Positions 6,979-8,637 of a DNA stretch of 8,637 nt are shown here, one piece after another (positions within the stretch are counted from its first letter, which is position 1; the number at the start of each line of letters is the position of its first letter). Location: the NCBI GenBank assembly GCA_964498785.1, contig CAZCJL010000196.1, positions 1 through 8,637 on the forward strand. Reading direction: 5' to 3'. Origin of the DNA: Mariaggregatimicrobium sp964498785. Lineage in GTDB: Bacteria; Zhuqueibacterota; Zhuqueibacteria; Thermofontimicrobiales; Thiofontviventaceae. Made by a program: the position numbers and the translations under genes. Under the pieces are notes generated by a model. The model had not been told where the DNA came from. It saw nothing but the letters and a program-made list of their open reading frames with translations, and did no database searches.

Positions 6979-7038
6979 TGTGATTCGGGATATGTGATTA
7001 GAGATAACGGAGAAAGAACAATTCTATTGATTTTAAAT

Positions 7039-7063
7039 TACCACCATGGTATTCAGCTTACCA
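7039..7063. other. Overlapping alternative hairpins in the convergent spacer
   Basis: TACCA (7039-7043), TGGTA (7047-7051) and TACCA (7059-7063) follow one another, so the middle arm can pair with either neighbour: loop CCA on the left, TTCAGCT on the right. Stems are only 5 bp and no T-tract follows on either strand. The position between converging genes would suit a bidirectional transcript end, but the evidence is weak. Confidence 0.2.
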
Positions 7064-7087
7064 AGTTATGTACTGCCGTATCCCTTT

Positions 7088-8452
7088 CTATACAGGTAAG
7101 TAAATCGTAATTGTTGTACCTTTTGCAGGCTCACTTTTAATATCAATCCGGCCAATATGTTTTTCGATGATTTGTCGGCTGATTGCCAATCCCAAACCGC
7201 TGCCGGATGATTTGGTCGTATAAAACGGGTCGAATATTTTTTGTACATCTCCTTCGATTCCACATCCATTATCAACAATGCAGATTTTAGCGTATTTTTT
7301 CCCTGATTGAATTTGATGACTGATTACAACCCGAATGTCACCCTCATTCTCAATGGCCTGTGCAGCGTTTACCAGTAAATTTAGTAATACCTGGTGGATT
7401 TTCTCTTCATCATAACTTATCTCAGGTAATTCAGATGTCAGTTCAAGCGCGACCGATAATCCGCTGTCTGAATGTTCCCGTTCAAATGCGTTGACTGCTT
7501 TCGCAACTGTTTTTTCGATTTTACCGGATTTTGCATTCAATTTAATGTCCCTGGCAAATGTGAGAAAATCATTGACCAGATTATTCAGACGCATAACTTC
7601 TTTGCCAATGTAATCAAATAATTCGTCGGGTTCGTCTTTATTTTCGTATTTCAATTTCACAACATCAGATGTTGCTTTTATGATTCCCAGCGGATTGCGA
7701 ATTTCATGAGCGACAGAAGCTGACATTTGGCCTAAAAGTGCCAGTTTTTCTGTTTTGCGCAGCGACTGTTGAGTATTAATCAACAAACTAATCGTCCAGG
7801 AGAGAAACGCTGAAAATAAAATAATCGCGACGATGCTGGTGACGCCAATAAGGATTAAACCTTTTTTAAATGTACGAATAATACTGAAAAAATCGGCATT
7901 AGCTTCCAGCACCAAAATTGCGGTAACTTCTGCTATAATATTGGTCAACGGCGCATACGCTGTTTTAAAGCGATTGCCATCGATGACATGGATTGGCGAG
8001 ACTGTAATATTACCGGTTAATGCATGAAACAGCTCTGTGCTATCCTGTTCAATGTATGTCAATTTAGCGCCTGTCGGGAAATTACCACTTTCGTCGAGAA
8101 TTACGTGCAAGTTTGTATCGACAATATAAACGCCCTGTAATTCATTTTGCGTCTTTAATAATCGTAGTTTGTTTTGAATCAGGTAGTAATCGCCGGATGA
8201 TTGGTTATTGAGCCGCGAGAAATCATCTGTCCGCAATCCTGGTGTAATTTCAATATTGTGCGCCGAAATTTGGGCAATGGATTTTAGGCGCTTCGATAGT
8301 TCTGTTTCCAGATAAGTGCCCATTTTGTTGTGAAAGAACCAGCTTCCAATATTGAACGCTATCAATAATAGCACCATCAAAATTACGACAGATCGGACGT
8401 AAATTTTTCGGCGTGTTAATAATTTTTCTTCAGTATTAATTTCCAACTGCAC
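7088..8452 (-). CDS. Membrane sensor histidine kinase, NtrB/ZraS-like core with Cache-like sensor
   Basis: This 454-residue kinase would sense a periplasmic signal and pass phosphate to a response regulator. TM1 is at about 20-40 and TM2 at about 197-224. Between them a roughly 155-residue extracytoplasmic domain has Cache/PAS-like features (GVYIVDTNLHVILDE at 107-121; AYAPLTN then a strand near 175-184). No HAMP domain is visible; a short helix leads straight to the H-box VAHEIRNP with phospho-acceptor H249. The ATPase follows: N-box NLLVNAAQA (N358, N362), G1 DNGCGI (394-399), F-box IFDPFYTTK (406-414) and G2 GSGLGL (417-422). All key residues are present. The start is GTG at 8452, preceded by AGGA 8 bases upstream. 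The gene converges on the pump gene, leaving 109 bp between stops. No response regulator lies beside it here. The sensor domain has few Cys/His, so metal sensing is not indicated. Confidence 0.93.
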   Translation of the reverse strand: MQLEINTEEKLLTRRKIYVRSVVILMVLLLIAFNIGSWFFHNKMGTYLETELSKRLKSIAQISAHNIEITPGLRTDDFSRLNNQSSGDYYLIQNKLRLLKTQNELQGVYIVDTNLHVILDESGNFPTGAKLTYIEQDSTELFHALTGNITVSPIHVIDGNRFKTAYAPLTNIIAEVTAILVLEANADFFSIIRTFKKGLILIGVTSIVAIILFSAFLSWTISLLINTQQSLRKTEKLALLGQMSASVAHEIRNPLGIIKATSDVVKLKYENKDEPDELFDYIGKEVMRLNNLVNDFLTFARDIKLNAKSGKIEKTVAKAVNAFEREHSDSGLSVALELTSELPEISYDEEKIHQVLLNLLVNAAQAIENEGDIRVVISHQIQSGKKYAKICIVDNGCGIEGDVQKIFDPFYTTKSSGSGLGLAISRQIIEKHIGRIDIKSEPAKGTTITIYLPV

Positions 8453-8612
8453 GTTGATTTTCCTGTTTTCTTAATTAAATGATAGTTACATTTTACCTGA
8501 AATTCTAATTTAAATCTGTATTGAAATCAGAACAAACTATTTGTATCTTCTCAATATTTTATGGTAGATATGGGCGCTTGCTGCTATGTCGTATTTAAAC
8601 AGATTCCGTAGG

Positions 8613-8637
8613 TGTCACTTCGAGCGAAGTCGAGAAG
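8613..8637. repeat. REP-like palindromic repeat cut by the window edge
   Basis: The last 25 bases read TGTCACTTCGAGCGAAGTCG followed by AGAAG. ACTTCG (8617-8622) and CGAAGT (8625-8630) form a perfect inverted repeat, and CTTCGA can alternatively pair with TCGAGAAG with one bulge. The string resembles a short dispersed intergenic repeat common in FCB-group and cyanobacterial genomes. Only part is visible, so its length and orientation are unknown. Confidence 0.5.

Noticed and set aside
6978..6999. 8-bp direct repeat ATGTGATT just after the pump stop codon
   Set aside because: Only two short copies, AT-rich context, no element between them; probably chance.
1..8637. tRNA, rRNA, CRISPR array, transposase or phage genes
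   Set aside because: Looked for on both strands; none seen by eye in the spacers, and the coding regions are fully explained by the five genes described.

Overview
The window is a piece of a Gram-negative chromosome. It carries a tripartite heavy-metal efflux system (outer-membrane channel, periplasmic adaptor, RND inner-membrane pump), a small exported Cys/His-rich protein in front of it, and a membrane sensor histidine kinase facing it from the other strand. The DNA is AT-leaning, and its spacers hold degenerate copies of dispersed palindromic repeats: a GCCACAGAG...CTCTGTGGC type and a CACTTCGAGCGAAGTCGAGAAG type. With the general look of the proteins, this suggests an environmental bacterium of the Bacteroidota/Calditrichota/Ignavibacteria/KSB1 neighbourhood (FCB-like). 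That placement is an inference; no marker gene is present.

Layout. 1-427 has no gene; it holds an interrupted hairpin, a weak terminator-like hairpin and a plausible sigma70-like promoter (361-389). 428-787 (+) encodes the small exported protein. 788-950 contains a 56-bp palindromic repeat. 951-2189 (+) is a TolC/CusC/CzcC-type outer-membrane channel, followed after 24 bp by the CusB/CzcB-type adaptor (2214-3521, +) with a lipoprotein signal and a His-rich leader. 3522-3930 is an unusually long spacer inside the efflux cluster. It holds a second, 140-bp GCCAC...GTGGC element and a hairpin-rich segment with a perfect 9-bp closing stem. 3931-6978 (+) is the RND metal pump. 6979-7087 is a convergent intergenic region. 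7088-8452 (-) is a sensor histidine kinase with two membrane segments and an NtrB/ZraS-like core. 8453-8637 is its upstream region and ends in a repeat cut by the window edge.

How they work together. Pump, adaptor and channel would form one envelope-spanning proton-driven complex exporting metal ions from periplasm or cytoplasm. The His-rich adaptor leader and the small Cys/His protein are likely metal-binding accessories. The metal cannot be named with confidence: the pump lacks the methionine triad of CusA (Cu+/Ag+) and the first Asp of the CzcA (Zn/Co/Cd) proton-relay motif. The kinase is the only regulator in view. It has no response regulator beside it, and its sensor region is not obviously metal-binding, so a link to the efflux genes is conjecture.

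No wholly new system is evident. The main points of interest are the mixed signature of the pump, the repeat-laden spacer splitting the efflux cluster, the hairpin-rich element inside that spacer, and the partnerless kinase.
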